Source of the DNA: Anolis sagrei
Lineage: Eukaryota; Chordata; Lepidosauria; Squamata; Anolidae
Assembly (NCBI RefSeq): GCF_037176765.1
Contig: NC_090025.1
Coordinates: forward strand, 171,476,040 to 171,540,039
Length of the DNA stretch: 64,000 bases
Reading direction: 5' to 3'
A program made the translations under genes and the position numbers. Under the pieces are notes generated by a model. The model made no database searches. It saw only the letters and a list, made by a program, of their open reading frames with translations, and was not told the DNA's origin. Each line of letters starts with the position of its first letter. Position 1 is the first letter of the stretch. This document shows, one piece after another, positions 1 to 8,617 of the stretch.

Positions 1-1449
1 TCACCCAGGCAATTGTCAGCAAAACAAATAAGATGGGCTCAGTATTTCAGTAGATTTGATTTTAAGCTGCGTTTCCAAAAGGGGAAACAAAATGTGGTCG
101 CAGACACGTTGTCGAGAATGCCGGAGGATGAAGGGAGGGGGCGAAGCCCGAAGGGGAGCATATTCTCAGAACGGCAGTGGGGCATGGCAGTGCAAACACG
201 AGCGCAAACGGAACGCAGCCAGAGGCTGGTGGGGGTTGAGAGCAAAGACGGAGGATGGGAGGAGGAGATAAGGCAGGCATGCAGGGAGGATGAGTGGCTG
301 GAAAGAAATAAGGAAAAGGTGGAATGGAAGGATGGGTTGGGATTTGTACATAGAAAGTTATACATCCCAGGCAACCTGAGGGAAAAAATGATGGTCAGAT
401 GCCACGGCAGTAAGGGAGCGGGACACTGGGGAGTAATGAAAACCCTAAAAATGTTGGCACGTCAGTGTTGGTGGCCAGGGATGAGGAATGACACCAAAAT
501 GTATGTATCCCGGTGCGATGCGTGTGCACAGAGTAAGACAACCCCACAAAAACCAACGGGGTTATTGCAAAAGGTGGCAGAACCATCACAACCGTGGAGG
601 GTAATTGCTATGGACTTTGTGGGCGAACTCCCAATTAGCCGAGGTCAACGTTAGATATGGACGGTGATGGATCTGTTCTCAAAGCAAGCGCATTTCATAG
701 CGCTGCCTAAATTACCATCTGCAGAGAAATTGGCTGAGCTATTCATAAAACACATCTATTGGTTACATGGTTGTCCAGACCAGGTGATTAGTGACCGAGG
801 GGTGCAATTTACGGCCCGGTTCTGGGAAGAGTTCATGCAGTTGATGGGGGTGGAACGGACCCTGAGTTCAGCGTTCCATCCCATGACCAATGGGGGGGTC
901 GAACGCACGCAACAGACCTTGGGGCTGTTCCTAAGGACATACACAAACCAATGCCAAACCGATTGGGCCGATTTACTCCCGTTTGCAGAAATTGCGTATA
1001 ATGGAGCCTGTCACGCATCCACAGGGAAATCCCCCTTTGAAATAGTGTACGGCATGGAAGTAACCCCTTTACCCAAACTGCCGAGTTGGGGGGAAGAACT
1101 GGGGGGGAAGGAAGGATGGCCTGACAAAATGAAGGCGAACTGGGAGGAGGTGGCAAAATCACTACGAGAGGCCCAACGAAAATATAAACTGTTTGCAGAT
1201 CGAAAGAGGAGGGAAGATGATAAGTTGGAGGAGGGGGATCTAGTGTGGCTGAGCACAAAAAACCTCAAGCTAAATACCCCCTCTCGGAAATTGTCTCCCA
1301 AATATATTGGTCCCTTCAGGATTTCTAGCAAAATAAATGAAGTGACATATACTCTGAAACTCCCTAAGACATTGGGGAAGGTACATCCGACATTCCATTG
1401 TAATTTGCTAAAGAAATACCAAGGCCCGCTAGACAAAGAAGGGACATAA
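1..1449 (+). mobile_element. Ty3/gypsy retrotransposon, 3' part of pol (fossil)
   Basis: The translated sequence shows, in order, the end of an RNase H region (VVADTLSR), a zinc-binding H2C2 integrase head (HGSKGAGHWG ... CDACAQSK), an integrase catalytic core (MDLFSKQAHFIALP, VISDRGVQFT, HPMTNGGVERTQQ) and a basic C-terminal part ending in the gypsy-typical KVHPTFHCNLLKKY. This order is that of Ty3/gypsy elements. The 5' half lies outside the window. The copy is broken, with about one visible interruption in this part, but is otherwise well preserved, so it looks moderately young. It is followed by a polypurine stretch and an LTR. It probably lies inside a PARPBP intron, inferred from the exon at 4098-4251. 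Confidence 0.9.
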
Positions 1450-1501
1450 TGGTGACGTATGTTTCCCTTCCAGGAAGAAGAAGAGGTGGAGGGGGACATT
1501 A

Positions 1502-1812
1502 TGTCAGGACTCGGTTTCCTGGCCTTGGATGTTGGCGCAAAAAACCGGATTCCTGACATGGAGAACTGATAAGGAATTGCAGCTGGTGGCCTTGGGAGGG
1601 GCCGTTGGTGGTTTGGCGGGGAATATTGCGCGGGATCTTTGTCAGGCGGGAAGAGGGGATTCGAATGTGGGGGAGGGTATATAAGAGTTGACTTGCGTCC
1701 GTGTGCCAATCCTGGCTTTCATTGTGTATATGCATCCAGTAGTAAAAGTTTCCTGTTTGATCACGGATTGGCGTCCTGTGTCATTTCTGGGAGCGGCTGC
1801 TGTGAGCTTACA
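1502..1812 (+). mobile_element. 3' LTR of the Ty3/gypsy element
   Basis: Directly after the pol region and a purine-rich stretch (about 1476-1498) comes a segment that begins TGTCAGGACTCGG and ends GTGAGCTTACA, the usual TG...CA ends of an LTR, about 311 bp long. A TATA-like box (GGTATATAAG) lies near 1677-1686. The matching 5' LTR and target duplication are outside the window, so the exact ends are inferred. Confidence 0.65.
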
Positions 1813-1954
1813 ATATAGTACAGAGAAATGCTTAAAAAGCAATACTTTAGGAAGTATTTACTGACTAAAATAAAAACAATAAAACACAGTGAGAATGCAG
1901 TTAGCTCGTTCCATGCCCAAATGAATGGCTAATCCACATTGTGTTTCACAAGGT

Positions 1955-1959
1955 CAAGA

Positions 1960-1993
<34 letters not shown>

Positions 1994-3108
1994 GACACAA
2001 AAGTACAGTATGTCACAGCAAACGAGATCTATATGCTGGATTTCGTATCACAAAATCACAAGTCGAATGCTTCTCAAGCGTCTAGGACTGTGTGATGTAT
2101 TTTCGAATGATGCGCGCAAATCCAAGTAAGGTGGCCTTTTGCAGTTGACAGATCTTGATTTTGTCCATGTTTATTGTTTCCAAATGCCGGCTGAGATCTT
2201 TTGGCAGGGCACCCAGTGCGCCAATGACCACTGGGACCACCTGTACTGGTTTTTGCCAGAGCCTTTGAAGTTTCATTTTGAGGTCTTGATAGCGGCTGAG
2301 TTTTTCCTGTTTTTTTTTCCTCAATGCGACGGTATGGCGACATCAATAATCCAGACTTTTTTCTTTTCCACAATCGTGATGTCTGGTGTATTGTGTTCCA
2401 AAACTTTGTCAGTCTGGATTCAAAAGTCCCACAGTATTTTTGCATGTTCATTTTCCACAACCTTTGCAGATTTATGATCCCACCAATTCTTTACTGCTGG
2501 CAGGTGGTACTTGTGACATAGGTTCCAATGAATAATCTGGACCAAAGAGTTGCGTATTTGTTTGTAGTCCGTCTGTGCAATTTTCTTGCAACAGCTGAGG
2601 ATATGATCCATGGTTTCATCAGCTTCCTTGCATAGTCTGCATTTTGGGTCATCCGCTGATTTTTCAATCCTGGCCTTAATTGCATTGGTTCTGATGGCTT
2701 GCTTCTGGGCTGCAAGAATCAGGCCTTCTGTCTCCTTATTCAGGGTTCCATTCATGAGAGCCATAACCAGGTCTTCTCCTTGTCAACTTTTCCTTCAATC
2801 TTCTCAAGGAACTGCCCATGCAAAGCTTTGTTGTGCCAGCTGTCAGCTCTGGTTTGGAGTGCAGTTTTCTTGTACTGGTTCTTGGTTTGCTGTGCTTTGA
2901 GAAGTTTCTGATTGACTTCAATTAAAGCAGGTTCTTGGCTTTCCTTTACATATTCTGCCAGGGAGTGTTTTTCTTCTTCGACTGCTTGTTTTACTTGTAA
3001 AAGTCCTCTGCCCCCAGACTTTCTAGGCAGATAGAGCCCGTTGACATCACTGTGAGGATGTAATGAATTATGAATGGTCATGAGTTTTCTAGTTTTTCTG
3101 TCCAAATT
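1955..3108 (-). mobile_element. R4/Dong-like LINE, 3' end of ORF
   Basis: On the minus strand the translation includes NGLYLPRKSGGRGLLQVKQ, then a zinc-finger-like CRLCKEADETMDHILSCCKK and a segment with HKYHLPAVKNWWDHKSAKVVENE, followed by DVAIP-type and KLSRYQDLKMKLQRLWQ segments. This is the C-terminal part of reverse transcriptase proteins of the R4/Dong group, which carry a restriction-like endonuclease rather than an APE one. The element ends in an (ATT)n run at about 1962-1994, which reads as its 3' microsatellite tail. Several frame changes show it is dead. The 5' part is missing, as in most LINE copies. Confidence 0.8.
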
Positions 3109-3117
3109 GTCCAGTTC

Positions 3118-3935
3118 TGCCTGTGTCCAGTTTATGATGCCAGCAGAGAACTCCAGGTCTCGGCGGTGGCCAGGGGAGCTTTCACACAGTTAAAACTTGT
3201 GTGCCAGCTGCACCCATATCTTGTGAAATCTGACTTGGCCATGGTGGTCCATGCTCTGGTTACATCCCGAATACATTACTGCAATGTACTCTATGTGGGG
3301 TTGCCTCTGAAGACTGCTCGGAAGCTTCAGCTAGTCCAACGCTCAGCAGCCAGGTTGCTCACGGGAGAGGGGAACAGGGAATGTACAATTCCCCTGTTAC
3401 GCAAGCTCCGCTGGCTGCCTTTTAGTTTCCGGGCACAATTCAAAGTGCTGGTCTTAACCTATAAAGCCCCAAATGGTTCCTGCCCAGTTTACCTGTCCAA
3501 ACGTATCTCCCTCCATGAACCACCAAGGACCTTAAGATCATCCAGAGAGGCCTTACTCTCGGTCCTAACGCCATTGCAGTTGCGTGGGTATGAGGCAGGG
3601 CCCTCGGCTGTGGTACTCCCTTCCTGATGAGATTAGATCTGCCCCATCCCTCCTGACCTTCCGGAAGAAACTCAAATCCTGGCTGTGGGATCAAGCATTT
3701 GCAGAATAGACTGATTTACTGGTGAAGATAAGCTTTAAATGGACTGCAGTGGACTGATTTGGATGTCGATTTGAACCAGCAACTGTTTTAATGTTTTTAA
3801 TGTATGCTAATTGTATTTTATGTTATTTTATTATATTGTGTCGACATCAAATAGTTGCCTGTTGGAAGCTGTCCTGAGTCCATCTTCAGAGATTGAGAAG
3901 GACGGGTATAAATGTTCTGAACAAATAAATAATTC
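3118..3935 (+). mobile_element. L2-like LINE, 3' end of ORF and tail
   Basis: The translation reads VVHALVTSRIHYCNVLYVGLP, KLQLVQRSAARLLTG, LRKLRWLPFSFRAQFKVLVLTYKA and ends with a typical L2/CR1-group C-terminus. After the coding part comes a short 3' UTR with a terminal GGGTATAAAT and repeated AATAAATAA at about 3906-3932. It abuts the opposite-strand R4-like LINE. It is 5' truncated and carries frame damage. Confidence 0.8.
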
Positions 3936-4097
3936 AGACATATTAACTTAATTTGGGCAGTTTACAAATGCAACAATGAATATGTGTTGTTGTTTTGTTG
4001 TTTATTCGTTCACTCGCTTCAGACTCTTCATGATCTCATGGAGCAGCCCACATCAGAGCTCAAGGTCAAGCCAGTTACTGTCTCTTAGTACACTAAC

Positions 4098-4251
4098 CTT
4101 TTTATTGATTTCTGCAACTGATAGCTGCAAAGCCACCAGCATGGAGTCTATACCACATACAGTTGTCCTTTCAGAATCTGAATATAAGCGCCATTCCTTT
4201 CGAAAACACCGAATCATATCCAAGATTCTTTGCTGGACAAATGACATGATC
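4098..4251 (-). CDS. PARPBP: PARPBP (PARI) first coding exon
   Basis: The minus strand encodes 50 codons (start at 4247, [20 protein letters not shown] ... [20 protein letters not shown], ending AEINKK) that closely match the N-terminus of vertebrate PARPBP. PARPBP binds PARP1, PCNA and RAD51 and limits homologous recombination at replication forks; its fold is UvrD-helicase-like. The exon has an acceptor ending TTTTAG at 4252 and a donor AAG|GTTAGT at 4098/4097, leaving phase 0. Four untranslated bases precede the start codon, so an upstream non-coding exon is expected, near 7341-7480. The remaining exons lie left of the window: no other PARPBP exon was found in 1-4097. Position and orientation match human PARPBP beside NUP37. 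Confidence 0.9.
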
Positions 4252-4334
4252 CTAAAACAAATAAAACAAGATATAAAATGAACATAACTGAGAGAGAGGA
4301 CCTGTGAACATTCAAATGGAAAAGATGGACTAGC

Positions 4335-4670
4335 GCAAGGGCCCCCAAACTAAGGCCCATGGGCCAAATGCGGTGCTCCAAGGTTATTTACCTGGCCCCC
4401 AGTCTAAACTTTACATTTAGGGTTGCCCTAGGTCTGAAACGACTTGAAGACAAACAACAACAATCTTAATTAACTTGACTCTTTCATCAGCCAAATGCAG
4501 CCCCACACTGCAGCACATTTTGCCATATTTTTCAATGAATATCTCATAATTTCAACCAATTCAACATAGTTTGTGACAGCTACAACAATGTAGTTTCTGG
4601 ACTATAACTACTTTCAAAGTACTGCACAATTAAACAGGAATGGCACTTTCAACATAAGAACACAATTTAT
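4335..4670. mobile_element. Non-autonomous hAT-like remnant
   Basis: The stretch begins AAGGGCCCCCAAACTAAGGC, a decayed version of the CAGGGGTCCTCAAACTTTTT end seen at 8753, and carries internal pieces (AGGTCTGAAACGACTTGAAG, CATCAGCCAAATGCAG) that recur in the 8753-9113 element. No right-hand terminal repeat was found, so it is truncated or very old. Confidence 0.5.
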
Positions 4671-4722
4671 TTTAGAATTTTAGATTTTAGAAAGGTGGTT
4701 TCAAAAAAGGGCATCAGATACG

Positions 4723-4992
4723 ATTTTTTTTGTCATGTCAGGAGCGACTTGAGAAACTGCAAGTCGTTTCTGGTGTGAGAGAATTGTCCATCTGCAAGGA
4801 CGCTGCCCAGGGGACGCCCGGATGATTTGATGTTTTTATCATCCTTGTGGGAGGCTTCTCTCATGTCCTTGCATGGGGTGCTGGAGTCGATAGAAGGAGC
4901 TCATCCGCCTCTCCCCGGATTCGAACCTGTGACTTGTCAGTCTTCAGTCCTGCCGGCACAGGGGTTTAACCCACTGCGTCACTGGGGGCTCC
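4723..4992 (-). mobile_element. Lizard tRNA-derived SINE, family A
   Basis: Read on the minus strand it starts GGAGCCCCCAGTGACGCAGT (A-box-like) and has a perfect RNA polymerase III B box GGTTCGAATCC, followed by a conserved body and the 3' end TTTCTCAAGTCGCTCCTGAC with an A-rich tail (T run at 4723-4730 on plus). Further copies in this window lie at 21751, 44195, 46797, 49094 and 61352, with a fragment at 22437. Confidence 0.85.
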
Positions 4993-5169
4993 TTGTCAGA
5001 TATGATAAAGCATCTTTATCATCGGCCATGCCCTGGAACCTGTCCAGATATTCTAGTCTATAATGGGATACAAGTTGCAATTAAACACATCTAAAAGAGA
5101 ACAACCCGGGGAAGGTTTATCTACATTGACTTAGTGAACAGGACTCACATCTACAGCTGGGCCTAGGCT

Positions 5170-6105
5170 CCTTGGAAGAAATTTGTTATGTGCCTTCAAG
5201 TCATTTCTTAAGATGAATCCCTGGAGTATTACAGCACACCAAAATACACGGAAGTCACTCTGGACCATGCTCTAACCTATAAGAAGAACTGTTTGAATAT
5301 CAAGCAAAAAGTGTGTGCTAGAAATAATATTGTACAAAAACTGATTGGCACAACCTGGGAATCACAACCAGACACAGTGAAGAAATCTGCCCTTGTGAGT
5401 TACTACTCTGCTGCTGACTATGCATGCCCAGTGTGGAATACATCTCACCACATTAAAACAGTGGATGTGACTCTTAATAAGACATGCCGCCCCACACCAC
5501 TGAAGAAATTACACTGTTTAGCTGGTATTGCACCATCTGACATCTGCTGGGAAGTAGCAGTTAGCAATGAAAGGACCAAGGCAGTGACATATTCGGCCCA
5601 TCCTCTGTTCGGATATCAATAAGCATGCCAACACCTTAAATCAAGAAACATCTTCCTAAGATCTACAGAGATACTCACGGGAACACCTCAGCAAATGAGA
5701 GTCCAAAAGTGGCAGGCTAAAATCCAGCACTTAAATCAGTGGCTGAGACTGGATGATAAACTCCCTCCTGGGCACACAGAAGAGTGGAAAGCGCTGAATA
5801 GACTGCCCTCTGGCACCATGAGATGCAGAGCTAACCTTAAGAAATGGGGACCACAAAGTGGAGTCCACGACATGCAAGTGTGGAGAAGAGCAAACCACAG
5901 ACCACCTACTACAATGTAACCTGAGCCCTGCCACATGCAAAACAGAGGGCCTTCCCACAGTGACACCTGAGGCACTCCAAGTGGCCAACTTCAGGTCAAA
6001 GGACATTTAGCATAATGCCAAGTTCTTTTAAACTTTGTGTTTTTTAAATGCATTCTAACTGTACCCTCAACTTGCTTCTGACATGATAAATAAATCGATA
6101 ACTCA
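5170..6105 (+). mobile_element. LINE 3' part, I/Jockey-like group (Vingi possible)
   Basis: The translation contains ARNNIVQKLIGTTWESQPDT, SYYSAADYACPVWNTS, LHCLAGIAPSDI and, in another frame, LPSGTMRCRANLKKWG. These are C-terminal reverse-transcriptase region motifs of non-LTR elements with the 'YS.AEYACPVW' signature. A second copy lies at 20050-20515, and both end with a GATAAATAAAT tail. The clade is not certain. Several frame breaks show it is inactive. Confidence 0.65.
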
Positions 6106-6184
6106 TTTCTAACTTATGCTGGCTCTAAAATTGGGAGTTGCTCTGGGCAGAGTGAAGAGAGAGAGGGTTACAATTGAAGACAGT

Positions 6185-6380
6185 TCCATCTTGTCTCCTG
6201 TGCTATACTAATAATATAATATATTGTATATACATATAATATTTATAATATTATAATGTAATACAATATAATACTACTACTAATAATATAATATTATAAT
6301 TATATATTTTATATTACTTTAAAATTACTAATAATATTACAATGTAATGGTGTAGTACAATATAGTAATATATAATACTG
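6185..6380. repeat. AT-rich low-complexity stretch
   Basis: Almost pure A/T with irregular TAATAT and TATAAT repeats, directly upstream of the opposite-strand BovB copy. No gene is seen in it. Confidence 0.8.
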
Positions 6381-6383
6381 ATA

Positions 6384-6660
6384 TTGTTGTTGTTCATTCC
6401 TTCAGTCGTTTCTGACTCTTCGTGACCTCATGGACCAGCCCACGCCAGAGTTCCCTGTCGGCCGTCAGCACCCCCAGCTCCTTCAAAGTCAATCCAGTCC
6501 CTTCAAGGATGCCATCCATCCATCTTGCCCTTGGTCGGCCTCTCTTCCTTTTTCCTTTCATTTCCCCCAGCATCACTGTCTTCTCTAAGTTTTCCATTCT
6601 TCTCATGATGCAGTACTTCATTTTTGCCTCTACTATCTTTCCCTCCAATGGACCAGTACA
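6384..6660 (-). mobile_element. BovB (RTE) LINE, 3' end
   Basis: The minus strand encodes a run ending KRKRGRPRARWMDGILEGTG ... DRELWRGLVHEVTKSQKRL, the C-terminus of the BovB/RTE reverse transcriptase (ruminant copies read RGRQRMRWLDGI ... DREAWRAAVHGVAKSRTRL). It ends in a GAATGAACAACAACAAT-type tail. BovB is shared by squamates and ruminants through horizontal transfer. Further copies lie at 39240 (minus) and 51028 (plus). Confidence 0.88.
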
Positions 6661-6704
6661 ACTGATATTATACTATGCTAATAATTTAATATATTGTATG
6701 CATA

Positions 6705-6780
6705 TATATCTTGCAAGCCACTCTGAGTCTCCTTCGGGGCGAGAAGGGTGGCATTTAAATGTCGTAAATAAATAAATAAA
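6705..6780 (+). mobile_element. LINE/SINE 3'-end fragment (L2-like tail)
   Basis: TTGCAAGCCACTCTGAGTCT followed by CTTCGGGGCGAGAAGGGTGG, a near-ATAAAT box and (AATA)n. This is the short terminal module found at the end of L2/CR1-group elements; equivalent ends occur at 11705, 18885 and 37900. Confidence 0.6.
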
Positions 6781-6784
6781 GCAA

Positions 6785-6960
6785 ACCTATCATAGGATTT
6801 TCTTGGCAAGATTTCTTTAGAGTGGGGTTTGCCTTTGTTTTGCTCTAAGACAGAGAGGATGAGATTCGGACAAAGCCATTCAGAGGGTTTCCTTGGCCAA
6901 GTAAGGATTTGAACCCAAGTCTCCACTGTCACAGTCTAGTGCTCAAACCACTACACTTCT
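6785..6960 (-). mobile_element. Sauria-type tRNA-derived SINE
   Basis: On the minus strand: AGAAGTGTAGTGGTTTGAGC (A-box region), GGGTTCAAATCC (B box), then AAATCTTGCCAAGAAAATCC and a GATAGG-type 3' part. A related copy lies at 33952 and a fragment at 35137. The head resembles a tRNA, but the body and context show a SINE. Confidence 0.7.
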
Positions 6961-6986
6961 GTTGTCCCTTTTCGCAATATTTATAT

Positions 6987-7120
6987 CAGGACTGGGCAAA
7001 CTTGGTCCCTCCAGGTGTTTTGGACTTCAACTCTCACAATTCCTAACAGCCGATAGGCTGTTAGGAATTGTGAGAGTTGAAGTCCAAAACACCTGGAGGG
7101 ACCAAGTTTGCCCAGGCCTA
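6987..7120. mobile_element. Palindromic hAT-like MITE with perfect 60-bp arms
   Basis: Bases 6992-7051 and 7056-7115 are exact reverse complements (60 of 60), separated only by GATA. The outer ends (CAGGACTGGGC ... GCCCAGGCCTA) match the CAGGCNTGGGCAAACTTGG ends seen at 31402 and in the array at 40208. No clear 8-bp target duplication is left. It lies about 200 bp upstream of the NUP37/PARPBP promoter. Confidence 0.8.
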
Positions 7121-7124
7121 GTCT

Positions 7125-7312
7125 TCACTGTAGAATTAATGCAGTTTGAGATCACCTTAACTGCGATAATTAAATGCTATGGAATCTTTGGAGGTGTAGT
7201 TTGGTGAGGGACAACACTCTTTGCCAGAGATGGAGAAAGGCCTTGTAGACCTTGTAAAACTACAACTCCCTGGGTCCCATAGCCTTGAGCCAGGGCAGTT
7301 CAGGTGGAGTCG
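7125..7312. mobile_element. MITE (CAGTTTGA...ACTACAACTCCC family)
   Basis: The left arm (AATTAATGCAGTTTGAGATC, GCTATGGAATC, GTAGTTTGGTGAGG) and right arm (AAACTACAACTCCCTGGGTC, CCATAGCCTTGAGCC) are imperfect inverted repeats. The same pattern recurs at 35680 and 54555, with a fragment at about 59970. The right arm runs directly into the GC-rich promoter, so part of the region upstream of NUP37 and PARPBP is transposon-derived. Confidence 0.65.
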
Positions 7313-7340
7313 AGTCCCACTGGAGCCCCACGCCCCTCAC

Positions 7341-7480
7341 CTGGGCACTGCGGCCTTCCTCGAGGCGCTCCCTCCAAGGAGGCTCCTTCCACAGAGCCAA
7401 AGAAGCAGCTGTCAGCGGCGGAGGTTTGAATTCGAACGCTGCGCGTCTCAACCAATCGGAAAGCGGGACCCGCGGCGACC
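7341..7480 (-). other. PARPBP: Candidate PARPBP non-coding exon 1
   Basis: PARPBP coding starts only four bases into its exon at 4251, so a 5' UTR exon must lie upstream. On the minus strand a strong donor, TGCCCAG|GTGAGG, occurs at 7341/7340 inside the CpG island; a second possible donor, CCGG|GTGAGAG, lies near 7495. The transcription start (7480 is nominal) cannot be read from the sequence. Confidence 0.4.
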
Positions 7481-7489
7481 CGGAAGAGA

Positions 7490-7551
7490 CTCTCACCCGG
7501 AAGCGCAGCTGCCTCACGAATTCTTCGCGGGAGAGTAACAGAACGAATGAG
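7490..7551 (+). other. NUP37: NUP37 non-coding exon 1 (start uncertain)
   Basis: The donor GAATGAG|GTGAGC at 7551/7552 lies at the edge of the CpG island and matches a first 5' UTR exon joined to the acceptor at 8405. After splicing, a TGA at 7548-7550 is in frame with the NUP37 start, so the reading frame cannot extend upstream. An ATG at 7547 would open a six-codon upstream ORF across the junction. The 5' limit is nominal. Confidence 0.6.
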
Positions 7552-7801
7552 GTGAGCGAGCGAAGGGATTGTTTGCGTGGGAATCCACCGGCCGCTCAAC
7601 ACCCCAGGCCGCTCTAAGTAAGGGAACGTTCATTGATATCTATATCTAAGAAAGTAGTGCTAATGGGTTCTATCCAATGCAATTTTCTGAACTGGCCCCC
7701 CAAATAAACCCAGAGACATCCCTAAAAAGCAAGACACCAAAAACGTTTTGTGGGGCTTTGTTATTATTACTATTATTATTTGGAACAATGAGAGTTATCT
7801 A

Positions 7802-8373
7802 CAGGCCCGTAGCCAGGATTTCGGGTTTTTTTTGGGGGGGGGGGGTTAAATTTTTTTCGGGGGGGGGGTTTCGGGGGGGGGCTGAGTTTTGGTGGGGGGC
7901 TGAGTCTGAGTGAAAGAGGGTCTAGCCTAGCAAACCTTTTGTATCATTATCCCAATACCCCCATGCATATGGGATATATTGAGCATGGTGATCAGATCAT
8001 GATATGAATACACATAACAGTTTAAATAATGCACCAGTAAGGCCTTCTTGCGTACCACTCTGAATCCCCTCCTAACTGAAGCATATGTCAAATCTGGTAA
8101 TTCCCATGGCATACTTCCTTGGCAACTGAAGCAATAAACTTTTGATTCTGCCCTCCTTTCTGCATGTCTTGATTGCGAAACATTGGGGTTGGCATGCCAG
8201 AAACAAACAAACCTCAGGAGGATATATTGAGCATGGTGATCAGATCATGATATGAATAAACATAACAGTTTAAATAATGCACCAGAAAGGCCTTTTCGCG
8301 GACCACCATGAGAATTTCGGGGGGGGGGGGCTGAAGCCCCTCAAGCCCCCCCTCCTCCCCGGCTACATGCCTC
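7802..8373. mobile_element. Non-autonomous hAT element beside NUP37 exon 2
   Basis: The ends CAGGCCCGTAGCCAGG and CCGGCTACATGCCTC are imperfect inverted repeats, flanked by a perfect 8-bp target duplication GTTATCTA (7794-7801 and 8374-8381), diagnostic of hAT. Inside are poly-G runs and an 85-90 bp internal direct repeat (about 7972-8060 and 8220-8305, sharing GATATATTGAGCATGGTGAT). It lies in NUP37 intron 1 and ends 32 bases before the exon. Confidence 0.85.
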
Positions 8374-8461
8374 GTTATCTAACTATGTGTATGTTTACTA
8401 TTTAGCTCCTTGTCCAGCTGAGGAGTCTTCCATCTGGTTACTCAGAATACCTCCGCTGAAG

Positions 8462-8617
8462 ATGAAACAGGAAGCTTCCCGAAGTGCATCCTATACTGTG
8501 GAATGTGAAGATTATGTGCATGTGGTGGAATTCAGCCCATTTGAGAGCGGAACTGCAGATTCTCTGATAGCATATGGTGGCAATCATTATGTGGTTGTTG
8601 GAACTTGCAGGTTTCAG
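8462..8617 (+). CDS. NUP37: NUP37 coding exon 1 (residues 1-52)
   Basis: The exon proper begins at 8406 after TTTAG; 56 bases of 5' UTR precede the ATG. It ends GGTTTCAG|GTTAGT, phase 0. It encodes the N-terminal strand and the first WD-type blade (YVHVVEFSPF, IAYGGNHYVVVGTCRF). Confidence 0.96.

Larger units (their letters stand above)
7313..7560. promoter_or_regulatory. Divergent PARPBP/NUP37 CpG-rich promoter
   Basis: A GC- and CpG-rich island sits between minus-strand PARPBP and plus-strand NUP37. Visible motifs are a CDE/CHR-like pair (GGCGG, 3-base spacer, TTTGAA at 7417-7430), a CCAAT box in NF-Y context (AACCAATCGG, 7451-7460) and two ETS-type CCGGAAG sites (7480-7486, 7497-7503). 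CHR elements are known in G2/M genes controlled by the DREAM/MMB complexes; applying that here is inference. No TATA box is seen, as expected for a housekeeping divergent promoter. Confidence 0.7.

Noticed and set aside
4723-4992. tRNA gene, because of good A and B boxes
   Set aside because: No cloverleaf continues past the B box, and the same head is followed by a constant body and A-rich tail in many copies, so it is a SINE. The same applies to the heads at 18511, 33952, 46797 and 55918.
7221-7538. Open frames on both strands in the CpG island before NUP37
   Set aside because: They are chance GC-rich frames with few stops; no homology, and both neighbouring genes start their coding elsewhere.
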